A stretch of DNA of 64,000 nt from Botrytis cinerea B05.10 (GCF_000143535.2 NC_037316.1:2542001-2606000), one strand, 5' to 3'. Shown: positions 48,031 to 59,022, numbered from the stretch's first letter. The notes: generated by a model not told the origin, from the letters alone. Numbers and translations: made by a program.

Positions 48031-49306
48031 TATGGCTTTCGTCGATTATATATATCGGGTTAAAGCGCCAAATATTAGTGTATTTCGAGGCTCTTTGAAG
48101 TGTTTATTGATTTTGTGAGAAGGCCGTTACAAGAAACTATGCCAAAATAACAACTAGTAGGTTGAGTCGTACTAGGATATTGCAAGTATAGATAGCTGAG
48201 GGAAAAGAGGAAACGAAGAAAGGAAGTGTCGGTAATGCAGCGAAAAGGTGGTCATTTTTGGGAACCAGGGCATTGAGCTAGAATCAAGGCGAGGAAACTT
48301 TGCTGTGTACAGGGCTGCTAGCGATGGCATTTTATAGGAGGCTCGAATTGTGGAGGTGGATGTTCATTACCCAAGAATTTCTTGTAGTTTGCTTCTTTGA
48401 TTCTCTTGAACAGGTGAATGAGGTCAATTTGGCCAGCGTATCGCTCGTGAGGGGGTGAACATTTGAATGTTTATAGTTGTACAGCATCAAAATGAATCTC
48501 ACGCTGCACAAAACTTTTCAACCCGATTTTGAGATAGTCATTCTAGATTTAAGTCTGAAGAAGTCTAGTCGTTAGTATCATTGTGCATCAAAAGTCTTCA
48601 TCATATCATCATCAACTATTAATAATATTCCCTAGTCAGTAGCATTTTTACTTGTCAGCCTATATTTCCCAAGAAGGATCATATTTTAATCCCAACAAAT
48701 TTCTTTTCAATTTCAGTATTGGCAACACTGTAAGTTTGCTTGTTGCAACACTACTTCATCATCCTTTGGTACTAGCACACATGCATGTTGTCTTCATTGA
48801 GATTTTTATTTAATCCTTCTCCATAGTCGCCTAGTTGTCTAGTTTTCCAAGTAGCACGGAATGGTCAAAGAAGTTCAATGCTCTTGCTATGATATTACCA
48901 CGTACGATAACTGTTTATAGTTAGTTTTATATGGCCACGCGTGTAGTAGGGCATATCGTAAACATCCTTCCTTGAACGCTTTGTCAGAACAAGCTCTGAA
49001 AAGCATTAACAGGAATGCTACGAAGTCGGACGATAGCTTGCGTTGTTCCATCTTTACCTAACATATTTCGAATTGCATTCACTGGCTTTCTGTTTGTGTC
49101 GCTTGCAGGTCAGGTGCTCATATCTATAAGCAAGGGCATCTCATATATTGTTGATTGTCTTTCTTGATGCCTTCGTCTTCATTGCCTTGATGTGTAGATT
49201 GCATTTTCAAGGCTGTGTATGCACGTGATAAGTGCTTCATCGTCTTGGCTGTGGGGAGAAAGTGTGCTTTTAGTGAGTTGAGGGACGTTTCTGACCCACG
49301 ACGATC
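48031..49306. other. Intergenic, no gene seen
   Basis: 1.3 kb between two same-strand genes. AT-rich, with no repeat or long open frame noticed. Confidence 0.6.
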
Positions 49307-50701
49307 ATGACGTCATTCTCAGTGGCAAAAGTTCCAACCACAACTTCAAGTCACAATACAACAAACTTTATTGATTCTAGTAGAAGGAATATAACTCACT
49401 CTAATATCATAATGGAACCAGCCATTGCAACTGCCGCCGCTTACGGTGTCGAAACAGCAGTTGAGGGAGGAGTCGCGGCATATTATCTGTCTAAATCAAC
49501 ATTACCCTTACAAGGACACCTCGAACATGTGACAACCACCGATAAATTAACGCGATATGGACATACATTGTCGGTGATTAGTGATAGGGCATATGTTTTT
49601 GGTGGTTCTGAGGATTCAAACTCTCAATCCTTGACTAATGATGTCCTTGAGCTTCACGTCTCAACCGACGAGGATACCACGACTGCAGTTTTGCGATCCA
49701 TACCAGCAGTTGGAGATGGAGAACAGAACGCAGCACATGTACCATTAGCTCGCACATATCATTCAGCAAGTGTTGCTCGAAATCGTTTCTTCGTTTTCGG
49801 CGGGAGTGAAAATACTTCTGATAATCCGAAACCTTTGGAAGAAAATGGCCGATTGTGGGTATTTGACCCATTATCATCAAAATGGACATTCTTGGATCCT
49901 CCTCCAGACACAACATTTCCATTTGCGCGAACAAAACATGTCAGCACATCGAGTCCTGACGGCTCTGTAATTTTCGTCTATGGAGGATTATCGTATGATC
50001 AAGTGGGTTTGAATGATCTCTGGGCATTTTATTTGGATGAAGGGAAGTGGAGCAGGCTACCAGATCCTCCAGGGTCACCGAAATCTGGGATCAACCTCAC
50101 ATGCGGACAAGGAAAATTATGGAGATTGGGGTACGGTGAAGATTCAGCAAAATCTACAGACTCGATGCCTCGTGGACAAATCGACTTCCTGCAATACCCT
50201 ACCGGTGGAACTCTGGATGACGTGAGTAAGGACTTGGTCCAAGGTCATATGAACGATCTTAAAAGTAATAGTCAATGGGAGACATTGGATTTCAACACGA
50301 GCAAACAATCGGAAACTCCATCACCTCGAGACTCTGCAGTTTTGCATTTCATTACTACTGGAAATGGCAGGGATTATTTATTGCTGGCTTTGGGCTCTGA
50401 TGAAAGGGAAGAATCCTCAGACATTTGGATCTATCAGCTCCCACCAACGCAGTATTCTGGCGCAAAAGTGAAAGATGTCGTACGAGAAAAGCTGCCTGGT
50501 GTGGATAGCCATAAAGGGGAATGGTCTCGTCTTCAAATTAGCGGAATAAAGGTGGGCGCAGATGAAGAGAAAGGTGGAGCTTGGACTAGTAGACGTTATT
50601 TTGGTAGCTCGATGACGGGCACGAAACAACTTATGATTTGGGGAGGACTTGGCCCTAGGAATGAGACGCTTGGGGATGGGTGGAGGATTATCATTGACTA
50701 G
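49307..50701 (+). CDS. Kelch-repeat / galactose-oxidase-like beta-propeller protein
   Basis: An intronless gene of 464 residues. The first ATG is at 49307. A second at 49412 (MEPAIATAAAYGVETA) starts just before the conserved-looking part and could be the real start. Kelch-type blades are marked by double-glycine turns: AYVFGGSEDS, FFVFGGSENT, IFVYGGLSYDQ followed by LNDLWAFYLDEGKW, and LMIWGGLGPRNETLGDGW at the end. Between them are the usual YHSA and W-containing strands (SKWTFLDPPP, GKWSRLPDPPG). Such propellers are mostly protein-interaction platforms. There is no signal peptide or transmembrane segment. The partner and process are unknown. It converges on the RING gene downstream. Confidence 0.85.
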   Translation: MTSFSVAKVPTTTSSHNTTNFIDSSRRNITHSNIIMEPAIATAAAYGVETAVEGGVAAYYLSKSTLPLQGHLEHVTTTDKLTRYGHTLSVISDRAYVFGGSEDSNSQSLTNDVLELHVSTDEDTTTAVLRSIPAVGDGEQNAAHVPLARTYHSASVARNRFFVFGGSENTSDNPKPLEENGRLWVFDPLSSKWTFLDPPPDTTFPFARTKHVSTSSPDGSVIFVYGGLSYDQVGLNDLWAFYLDEGKWSRLPDPPGSPKSGINLTCGQGKLWRLGYGEDSAKSTDSMPRGQIDFLQYPTGGTLDDVSKDLVQGHMNDLKSNSQWETLDFNTSKQSETPSPRDSAVLHFITTGNGRDYLLLALGSDEREESSDIWIYQLPPTQYSGAKVKDVVREKLPGVDSHKGEWSRLQISGIKVGADEEKGGAWTSRRYFGSSMTGTKQLMIWGGLGPRNETLGDGWRIIID

Positions 50702-51074
50702 GCGTGATGTTGAGATAGAAGATTTATGTAAAGAAATAGACGAGAAAGTTATCATCTCCACGCGAATTTTGTGCGACGATCAGGCTAAGATACGAGCTGG
50801 CTCTACGGTCTGTATGGTTTTCAAAGTTGCTATTTGAGAGAATTTGGAATGATTTCGCTTTATCATCACAGAGGACTATTTGATATAAAGATCGTAGCAA
50901 CATAGTCTTGAGAATTAGACGTCTGGAAATATGGTCATTAATTGGAGTTCTCACGTAGGATACAATAGGGTTGAATTAGAAAGATTTTTTGGATAATATG
51001 TATGATGTTAAATTTGTGAATTGGAAGGGAATGACTTATCTGACTACTAGAGGAACCGACTGTTGAGAACTTTC
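50702..51074. other. Short convergent intergenic region
   Basis: 373 bp between two facing stop codons, presumably both 3' untranslated regions. Nothing else was seen. Confidence 0.6.
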
Positions 51075-51896
51075 CTACTCAAAGTCTGGCGGGGTGATGA
51101 CATTTCTCGAGGCCCTGCAAGCAGGACATGTGACGGTATCCGGGTCTCCTTCTCGGAACCAGGGAAGAATGCAATTGAGATGGAAAATGTGAAAGCCGCA
51201 GAAGACCCGACGAAGACTTGTGAGCCCACCGACTTCACGATTATCTAAGGATACCCGGCAGATACCGCAGATCTCGTCGTCTGGGACATCCTCTGGGAGA
51301 ACTGGTGCGAGAATTTCGGGATTGGGATCTGCTTCATCAAATAAATGATCAAGCTCAGCATTCGGGATGCCGCTTCTGATCTGTCCGAGGTGGTAAGTTT
51401 GTTGCGCGACGTACCAGCCTCGGATTCTGTTACGTCTGATGAAATTCAAAGCCAACCCCTCGAGTATCTCTTCGGTCAATTCATCTGCACTTTCATTATG
51501 CAACTGCACCCCTACCTGGTAGGCTTCCGAAGCGATCACGGCATCGAGTTCTAATGCCGCCTGTCTTGCGAACAAAATTCTTTGTATCTCGGTGTATCGT
51601 GTCCAAAACTCCCGACGAGCTTGGATCTCGGCTTGTAAAATTGCTTCCGCTTCAGATCTCCATTCGTTGTAAGAAGCTTCAACCTCGGGATTCAAGCAGA
51701 ACTTACAAGATGAGTTGAGGACTATGGCTTGATTGATGTGAAAGTTTTGACAGAAGGTGAGACGATAATCCTCGAGGTAAGGGTTCTCATTAAAATTTGG
51801 GCAATCACCGCTTACATGATTGATTGTAGTGATGATGTGACCACAGACTGTGTGGAATGTCTCGTCAATGACGCAGAAGGCTTGTGCAATATCCAT
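51075..51896 (-). CDS. RING-H2 finger protein, probable E3 ubiquitin ligase
   Basis: An intronless gene of 273 residues. The C-terminal RING-H2 finger has all eight ligands: Cys210, Cys213, Cys233, His236, His239, Cys242, Cys257 and Cys260 (CGIC, then FCGFHIFHLNC, then CPAC). RING-H2 domains recruit E2 enzymes and catalyse ubiquitin transfer. The N-terminal 70 residues hold a second cluster of possible metal ligands (CGH at 18-20, Cys32, Cys49, His53, and SSCKFC at 63-67). The middle is helical and rich in Glu, Ala and Arg (about 75-185). There are no membrane segments. The N-terminal Cys/His cluster is seen here but not assigned to a named family. No substrate can be suggested. Confidence 0.84.
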   Translation of the reverse strand: MDIAQAFCVIDETFHTVCGHIITTINHVSGDCPNFNENPYLEDYRLTFCQNFHINQAIVLNSSCKFCLNPEVEASYNEWRSEAEAILQAEIQARREFWTRYTEIQRILFARQAALELDAVIASEAYQVGVQLHNESADELTEEILEGLALNFIRRNRIRGWYVAQQTYHLGQIRSGIPNAELDHLFDEADPNPEILAPVLPEDVPDDEICGICRVSLDNREVGGLTSLRRVFCGFHIFHLNCILPWFREGDPDTVTCPACRASRNVITPPDFE

Positions 51897-53508
51897 GTTT
51901 ACTTGTGTTAGTACGAGACTCTTGAGTTCTTGGATTCTGGAATAGGTAGATCACTGTACACTGATTCAGCATTTATAGTAGTGGTCAAAAGTATTGTTTT
52001 GAAGGGCGATTCGAGCATATGATCTATTCATACATCGTTCTCGGCTTGTTCCCGGCTTGTTTCTAAAGCGATGTGAACAGAGTCAAAACAACAACAAGTT
52101 CAGATTTGTGAATCTGGGACTGCCGAAGCTTCCTTCCGACCTGATATCATCATAAAGTTCATCGTGGCTCACTAGACAATCTTGAATTTATTGTTTGGGC
52201 ATTCGAATTGGGTAAATCGAGGAACCTTGTCAGCGCATTTTGTCGGCTGCAACGACAAGCGCCAAAAGCCAAGAACCACGAACATCGAGAATATTACCTG
52301 AGACCCATCACATCTGAGGAATAGCAGAATCAAAATCGCGAGTTCTTGATACAACTTGACTACAACAAGGGTGTCCTGGTCCGATGGTCAACTATGCGTG
52401 TACGAAGGGAGGTTGCAGCTTCGGGAAACAATGCCATACTAATGACATAGTGCAAGATTTTCTTAACATCATTCAGAAGATCGACTTTAATGAGTGAAAA
52501 TCTTTATAATGCATGGAAATCCAAGCACAGCATGAATTTGAAGAAACAGACCTAATCCCGCCATCGTTATTGAAAAGGAATTTGAACGAGAGGACGACGC
52601 CAACAAGCTTGTGTGAGGAATTTTTTACCCCGCCAAATACCCGCTCGCTAACCTAATGCGTCCAATCATTTCCTCGAAACAATTCTATTGAATCCAGACA
52701 CATACAATTGATAAGTGGGAAGATGTATGGATTATGTGTTCAATTATTTCGTTTGAACTAATAATTTAAGCTTCCATATGTCTTGGCATGCCAGTTTTCT
52801 GATAGCCGCGTGAGAAAGTGCCTTGCGAATGGGCAGACATTCCCAGCTCCGGCGCTGCGAATGTCAGTTACTCGCTCGTTAAAGCGACGTCGAAGTTTTC
52901 AGCAATTCTGAAATCACGATTAGATACTAGATGGGAGTGTGCAAAATGAATTGATGAGTCTCAATCTTCGACTTTTCCCTCCCTTTCTCACTTGGGTCGT
53001 TCAATTTCTAAAACTGGCGATGTGACACAGCCGCGGCTACACATCTGCTGCGCATAGAAAAGCTCATTGGCTTCACATGATTTTATTTCATAGCTACATG
53101 GCAAATATTGCAATCGGCGATGAGATCTAGAGAAATCAGGCGATATGTGCATGAAAACAGGTTGCATTCAGCAGATGAAGCAAAAACTCACACGCTGTAA
53201 GTCCAGTGGTGTGATTTCCCCAAAACCCAGCCACGGTGAAACTACCCGATAGGTCAATGAAGCTATTTAATCACGAATTTTAAAATGGCTTCCAATTCTC
53301 ATGTCACACTGATAGAAGCACCTAAGAATTACGCCTCACGCGATTTTGCAACTTGGTATTTATTAAAGTCCTTGATGCCAGGTGCGAAGGTATATTTCAA
53401 ACCGCACCAAAGTTCAAACAACTATTATCAAGTCTTATACCACCAAAACAATACAAACAACACACCTTAACATCAAAATCTTCACATTATATCACAAACA
53501 AGATCACA
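51897..53508. other. Intergenic, with a possible upstream ORF
   Basis: 1.6 kb with no supported gene. Near its right end an ATG at 53285 opens a 61-codon frame ending at 53470, 38 bases before the start of the next gene. It could be an upstream open reading frame in that gene's leader. Confidence 0.5.
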
Positions 53509-54042
53509 ATGACACGCCCGGGACCTGGAATGAGAGGCTACTCGGATATTATGAATACCAGCGATAAAGAGTTACATGGCAATGGACAAAAGGTCGACTT
53601 CCCTCATGAGGACATAGGAGCCCACACTCTCTGGAAGCAGAATTCCGAGGGAACGATTCCAATATGGCATCTAAGAGTGACAGCACTCAAGAATGGCGAT
53701 TTCCGAGGTGATTGTCCAAATCGTGTCTTTGTAAGTCTTTTATGTTCACATCAACGAAGACATTCGGCTGCTAATAGATATGTTTAGGTATTCAAAAATT
53801 TGGAAGACGTCACTCGAGCTATCAATCAAGTCGAAGCTGCTTTTGGAAACAAGTTTGAGTTGAAGAAATGTGGGATTGATTCTCCAGATGCTATGGGTGG
53901 AAGAGTTAATGATGGGAGGAGTGAGAATATCACAATCGAATTTGACTCCGATGCGTCGGAGGAATCATGGGCAGAGTTCCTAGCAAGATTGAAGGGATTG
54001 GAGGATGAGTGGTCACATGCAATTGAGCTTTCGAGTCTTTGA
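53509..54042 (+). CDS. Small hypothetical protein, two exons
   Basis: Exons 53509-53730 and 53788-54042 are joined across a 57-nt intron (donor GTAAGT, branch TGCTAATAG, acceptor TTTAG) in phase 0, giving 158 residues. The start ATG is the first in this frame, after the 61-codon upstream frame. The protein is soluble and acidic towards the end. A hydrophobic strand (IPIWHLRVTAL) comes before the join and a helix (VTRAINQVEAAFGNKFELKK) after it, followed by an ITIEFDSDASEESW strand-turn and a final amphipathic helix. This looks like a small alpha/beta domain, but I do not recognise the family. The clean splice phase and a continuous fold across the junction support a real gene. Confidence 0.7.
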
Positions 54043-54322
54043 AGAGCGGTGTGGGTGGAAGACGGTTTAGAAAACAAACCCGATAATGGGGCGATTAATT
54101 AGAAGGAGTGTTGGGAGGCAGGCTCAATTTTAGAATCACGAGACAGTGGAATGTAAACAGTATTTGCAGAATTTGTAAGAATCAAACAAATTGAGAACGA
54201 GATCTAATCTGAGACACATGATGCATCCAAAACTAATCAAGCCACAATACAAGAAATGAAATTGCAACACTTCATGGTGGGCTGAAACTATTCATACACC
54301 AAAGCGGCATAAAAACTGCAAG

Positions 54323-54782
54323 TCAATTATAGAAACGAGGCAACAATGCAAGAAGTGTATCTGAAATAGAATGCTCGGACTCCACTCCCCCTCGCCTCTC
54401 GAAATCGAAACCTCTTAAATTAGTAATCGTGCAATTCCAAAGACGGTGAGTATCACTTGTTGATATAGGTCCAAAAAGCCCATTAACATCGGACAAAGAC
54501 GACTCAAAGAAAACACCAGATGAACAGCTAAAATCGCTGCCCAACACCATTCCTTCAAAAAGTGCAACAATATCAATTCTCGGACCCTCACCTGTTTTCA
54601 GAAGAAGAATAACAGACGAGAATCAAGGCAGATATACTCGAGATAGCGAGGAAAGAGACTAGGAACCAAGGAAAGATATGCGAGATCAATTGAAACAGAC
54701 AAAAGATACCAGGAAAGAAAATGTATGAACAGATAATATACAGAGCATGACGGCTTATGAGGAATCTCCGGGTCAACCTCAT
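54323..54782 (-). CDS. Doubtful small protein with hydrophobic N-terminus
   Basis: A tentative two-exon model, 54782-54638 and 54591-54323, gives 137 residues. The donor GTATAT and acceptor AACAG bound a 46-nt intron in phase 1. The first exon starts MRLTRRFLISRHAL and encodes one or two hydrophobic segments (IICSYIFFPGIFCLFQLI and FPWFLVSFLAI). The second exon is hydrophilic, with several Cys residues. No family is recognised. The agreement of phase is the only support beyond open frame length, so it may be spurious. Confidence 0.27.
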
Positions 54783-55542
54783 GGCTTCAGATGTTTTATT
54801 CTCTGAATCCGAACAATATATCCGCACAACTGTGGTAAACTTGGTCAGAAATCAGCTGCAAAGCCACGACTTAAAAACTCCAAAGCAGAGCCATGGTTAG
54901 TCTTCTAGAAAGTCAATTGAAAGATGTCGATTCCGCGCTGGCTGTTAGATCGTCCTAGATTCATGGAATATCCAAGACCCCCAAGCTTGATGTAAGTGTG
55001 AGTACTTAGAACATGAAGGAATAGTTTCATTACGATGACTTATTGAGGAGCGTAAGGAGCTCTGCTCTGGGTATTCTGTTTAATAGAAAGTCTGCTGAAG
55101 GTGGTGATGAGGACCATTGAGACGTGAGTAGAAGCAGCGAGTACCTAGTATAAGGTGATGATTCACTAGATTCGTTCATATCTAGCTTTGAACAGTAGAC
55201 ACCCCGAAATGGTATCCAAAGACAAAGGTTCTCAGTAAAAGAGAATGAGTTGATAAAAAATGTGTTATTACTCATACATTAAGCAAGAAATAAAGATTTT
55301 AGCAATACCAAGCATTTTCTTATTTCAAGGCACTTGTTATTGGTGCTCCAAGCATATGCCCCCACAGACCCAACGCCGGAAAGTATATTTTGCGCGAGAG
55401 ACCCCGATTTCCGCCCTCGTATCCCTGAAGAAGACCGTGTACCCCCGCCCTTCGAATTATGTACATCGACGTCTCTGGACCTTCAGTCGAGATTCCCACA
55501 TTACAACCACCATGCTATTCGTACAGTATTCACTGAACCCTT
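54783..55542. other. Intergenic, no supported gene
   Basis: 760 bp between two minus-strand models. An 81-codon minus-strand frame at 55030-55275 has no recognisable feature. Confidence 0.5.
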
Positions 55543-56137
55543 TTATAATCTTTTTTCTTTATCATCCCAGCTTTCTACCAACACCACTTTTTCATCACTG
55601 AACGGGTTGTGGACATAGACTTCTTTCTCGTCATAGTATATGGCGTCGTTCCTCGGTTCCGGCATTGGACCTCTCATATTTTGATGGGATCTGCGACGAG
55701 ACATATTGAGGGGTCTAATTGATATGGAGTTAGCATGTTAATGTCGAATAACAGTATACGAGTGAGAATACTTACAACGGAGGCAACGGCTTCTGTTTCT
55801 GGACGAGAGCTTCCTGTGGCAATGGTGGCAATGGTTTATCGTAAATATAAAATACCGTCCCATCACATGGACCCGAATAGCTCAATCGCGATTCCCGGGC
55901 TCGATTTGTTGTGGGACATGTTTCCGTGGTAAGCGTGGTGCCAGTATAGGCGGAGAAAGTCGAATCACAAGAGTTACGAGAATAGACTGAAGAGCTTCGG
56001 TTGTGTTTTGGACCAGGTGAGTGAGGCACTTGGAGAAGTATCAAGTTCGACATTGCGATATATTGTCTCAGTTGATTGACTTTGTTCACTTGGGTAGGTA
56101 TCAGATACGTGTTGAGTTGTTGTGAATAATCGTCCAT
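55543..56137 (-). CDS. Small hypothetical protein with proline-rich SH3-ligand-like motifs, two exons
   Basis: Exons 56137-55776 and 55714-55543 are joined across a 61-nt intron (donor GTAAGT, branch TGCTAACTCC, acceptor ATTAG) in phase 2, giving 177 residues. Exon 1 begins MDDYSQQLNTYLIPTQ and is Ser/Thr-rich. Before the junction are FYIYDKPLPPLPQEA and QKQKPLPPL, two Lys-Pro-Leu-Pro-Pro-Leu motifs of the kind bound by SH3 domains. Exon 2 starts with a basic stretch (MSRRRSHQNM) and ends acidic (NPFSDEKVVLVESWDDKEKRL). No domain is recognised. The two-exon structure is supported by exact splice motifs and a sensible second half. A scaffold or adaptor role is speculation. Confidence 0.66.
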
Positions 56138-57045
56138 AACTCTGAGCTGGGAGGGATCGCCATCTTATGTATATCCTGGAGGCTGAATACGTGATCTAAC
56201 ATGTTGTACGACGACGTTACAGTAGGATTCTCTCGCACGATCAAGCCGAAATTTGTATCATGTTTGGGGCGCAGAGACAGAATCCTTCATGATGAAATAC
56301 TCACCATGAAATACTGAAAGTCGCCTTGTGGATGAAGGGGTAGGATTTAAAGTTAAGCTTTGGCGAATGACCGATGACCCGACACCCCTGTTTTCCGGGG
56401 CAGTCAAATCCTACATCTCACCAAAACTTATATATATAGAAAATGTTTAATTGTTTCCTTTATTTCGTAAGTTCATTTCATGAATTGGAGTTGAAACGTG
56501 GCGTAGATAACGGGTTCTGTCTTTGAGAAGGCAGAAAAGTAATTGACGAGTAGGAATACCGTATTTAAGCCTTTTCTTGTTTAGCACCTTGAAATGGTCA
56601 CAGCATGAAGCTCAGTACTGCTTGCAGTTGATGGCGATTTCTATCTACCTCCACGACTCCTGGGCTTTTACAGCCATCCCCAGATTCGACTTATTTTTAG
56701 TATGACAACAGTATAAATTGACACTATAGTTGTGGGATTCTGTCATTGCCGATGGGTTCTCGTTTCCTCTTGTCCTCTTTTGCTGGCTCACATTTTACCA
56801 TGATGAAGAGTCGTAAGATCTTCTTGTGGAATATCACACTTCAAGAAAGTGGGTAGTAATCTGCTCTTGATGTCACCACATGGTTAATATTGTGTCCCGA
56901 AAATGTTTGTGTCTGTCTTTGTGTACCAGACATACTTCCTCTGTATCTTCAGTTGTTGAGTTGACAACGGTAACATACACTACCTACCAATGTGTTTTTC
57001 GACAATTCCAATCGTTGAATAGGGCTACTTCAAATTTCATTCACG
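56138..57045. other. Divergent intergenic region
   Basis: 908 bp between the 5' ends of two small genes. AT-rich, with a short TATATATA run near 56430-56440. No other signal was recognised. Confidence 0.55.
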
Positions 57046-57460
57046 ATGGGTAATTGTATCACTCGTCTGGAGACTGAAATGGTTGCGCCTCCTCCCATTT
57101 CTGGAAATTGGAAAGACTTTGGACCTCGAAAAGCTATTTCTCGAAGTCCACAACATATACAGGCTAGAAGAAGATGTAGAAGAGAGGGTAGGCGTGATAA
57201 ACACGAAGAGGGGAATAGCCTGCTTTTAGCAAGAAAGGAAACATCGAGCGGTATAGAGGGTCTAACCTTTGATTATGCGGGGAGACCAGTGTAAGTCCAT
57301 AATGTTCCTGAAATTTCTCTCATGTCTACTAGTATGCCGAGGAACTTGCAATTGCTGATAAAGATGGTTGCATATTAGTTGGAGGGACCCAAAACTGCAG
57401 ATACACGACTCCGATGATAGCGATGTTGCGAGAGTTGAAGATACTGAGGAGGCACTATAG
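57046..57460 (+). CDS. Small basic protein with N-terminal dual-acylation-like motif, two exons
   Basis: Exons 57046-57290 and 57379-57460 are joined across an 88-nt intron (donor GTAAGT, acceptor TATTAG) in phase 2, giving 108 residues. The N-terminus MGNCITR fits the N-myristoylation pattern (Gly2, Thr at position 6), with Cys4 placed for palmitoylation, as in membrane-anchored signalling proteins. Residues from about 25 to 65 are strongly basic (ARRRCRREGRRDKHEEG), which could add membrane binding. The second exon gives an acidic tail (HDSDDSDVARVEDTEEAL). No catalytic domain is present. The splice removes a TAA that would otherwise end the frame immediately. The family is unknown, and plasma-membrane attachment is inferred from the motif only. 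Confidence 0.62.
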
Positions 57461-57951
57461 AGTTTCAAGAGTTTGAACCGGTCAGTCAAGCCGGTAGAGA
57501 CTGGTGACATGACTTCACAATCACGGTTCACTTCCCGCTGGACATGTAGTATCATTTTACTCGAAGAATCTAACATAAGAGTCACAAATTCACCCGACCA
57601 GCTTGTTCCATCGTATCTTATTGCTTTGAGTTCATTCCTCGTTCTCAATACGTATGTCGTCTCAATTTTCTAGAACTGTTTAGAACTTTCATCTCGATTA
57701 TATCTGTTTGTCAGCTTTAGTTATATAGTAAGTGATTTAAGATCATGCAAACATAACAATCTGATAGTGAGATCGCAGATGGAGGCTGTGTCGTGGCATT
57801 TTAAAAGTTTGGCAAGACGTTGTTCTATTCTAAAAGCTATCTTGTCAAAAGTACCCATCACTGCTTCAAAATAGATCCCGCAAAAACGTTTTGACACTTG
57901 CTATCTCAACCCTAGCATTTAAATTTAGCTTCGAATATCATTCCCGAGTCC
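57461..57951. other. Convergent intergenic region
   Basis: 491 bp between facing stop codons. AT-rich, no gene seen. Confidence 0.55.
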
Positions 57952-59022
57952 CTATATCCCACTAGCAGCAAGTATTGCCGGTTGCTCCAAGATAAAAGCA
58001 GGCCCAGCAACAACAGATTCTTCCGTAGGTGTATCCAACTCATCCGCAATAACCGCCAAGATTATCCCCTTCAACTCCAGATCCAAAGGAAAGATTGTGC
58101 TATGAGTACTAACATCATATGGCACCGAAATGATCTGCAAGCCGTGAAAGAAAACAGCATAATAATCTTTTCCATCTTCAAAACCTGGCATCTCCGCCCC
58201 ATCACTACCATTTTCGTACACAAATGTTAAATTTCCTCCAGCAGTAACATTCTCGGGGGTTTGCAACTGGGGCAAATGTTGACTGGGAGAGGGATACGCT
58301 GGATTAGCACTTGGACACGACCCATCGATGATAAATCGATTCGTCGAGTCTAATATTTGATTCGCATACGGAAAACTCGTATCGATAGGCCCGGCAAACG
58401 GATCCACTCCCCAAACCGAAATCAAAGCCCATGTGTTGTGACGGGTTTCCGTTTCTCCGATTCCCATCAGGGCGCCCTTCGTTACATTCATATTTGCTTG
58501 CTGTACGAGGCCCGTCGCAAAAGCCATACTTGACACTTCAATCAATACTTGCAGCGCCAGGAATTCCGCGGCGGTGCTCCAGCCAAAATCGTAGCTGCAT
58601 GCGCCTGGTTTAATTGATGTATTGGATATGGAGTCCTGGAAGATTCGGAGATGTCCAGCTTCATTATCGCGGATTTCTTGAATACGATCGTAGGTGGTGT
58701 TTTGAAATCCGATGGATGTGAATGATGTAGTGTTGAGAGCTTCGACGGCTTGTTGATAGAAGGAGAATACTGCCCATTCTGCTCCTAGAAGGTTCTGAAA
58801 GAGAAGATCATCAGGTCCGGGTGGACCGCTTTCCGTTGGTAAAATCGGGGATGTAGAATTCGCTGGAAATGGCGCTGTTTTGCCCCGATATGAACTGTAG
58901 TAGTTGGTTTCACTGGGTATAGGACCGCTGGACGGTTCTGAAATGTTGAGAGATTCTGGGAGAGCAGCCGACAGGCTTGTAGGAGCTAAGATAGACAAGA
59001 AGAAAAATTTGGATTGCATCAT
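57952..59022 (-). CDS. Secreted ferritin-like (Rds1-type) stress protein
   Basis: An intronless gene of 356 residues. A signal peptide (QSKFFFLSILAPTSLSAA) opens the protein, followed by a Ser/Pro-rich linker with several Asn-X-Ser/Thr sites. The ferritin-like four-helix region runs from about 72 to 235: LLFQNLLGAEWAVFSFYQQA, EIRDNEAGHLRIFQ, FLALQVLIEVSSMAFATGL and GIGETETRHNTWALISVWG. The glutamates and two ExxH motifs (EAGH, ETRH) match the expected di-iron ligands. A beta-rich C-terminal part follows (FVYENGSDGAEMPGF, YYAVFFHGL). The family is named after S. pombe rds1, induced by nutrient and other stresses; its biochemical function is not established. There is no clear GPI signal. Confidence 0.85.
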   Translation of the reverse strand: MMQSKFFFLSILAPTSLSAALPESLNISEPSSGPIPSETNYYSSYRGKTAPFPANSTSPILPTESGPPGPDDLLFQNLLGAEWAVFSFYQQAVEALNTTSFTSIGFQNTTYDRIQEIRDNEAGHLRIFQDSISNTSIKPGACSYDFGWSTAAEFLALQVLIEVSSMAFATGLVQQANMNVTKGALMGIGETETRHNTWALISVWGVDPFAGPIDTSFPYANQILDSTNRFIIDGSCPSANPAYPSPSQHLPQLQTPENVTAGGNLTFVYENGSDGAEMPGFEDGKDYYAVFFHGLQIISVPYDVSTHSTIFPLDLELKGIILAVIADELDTPTEESVVAGPAFILEQPAILAASGI

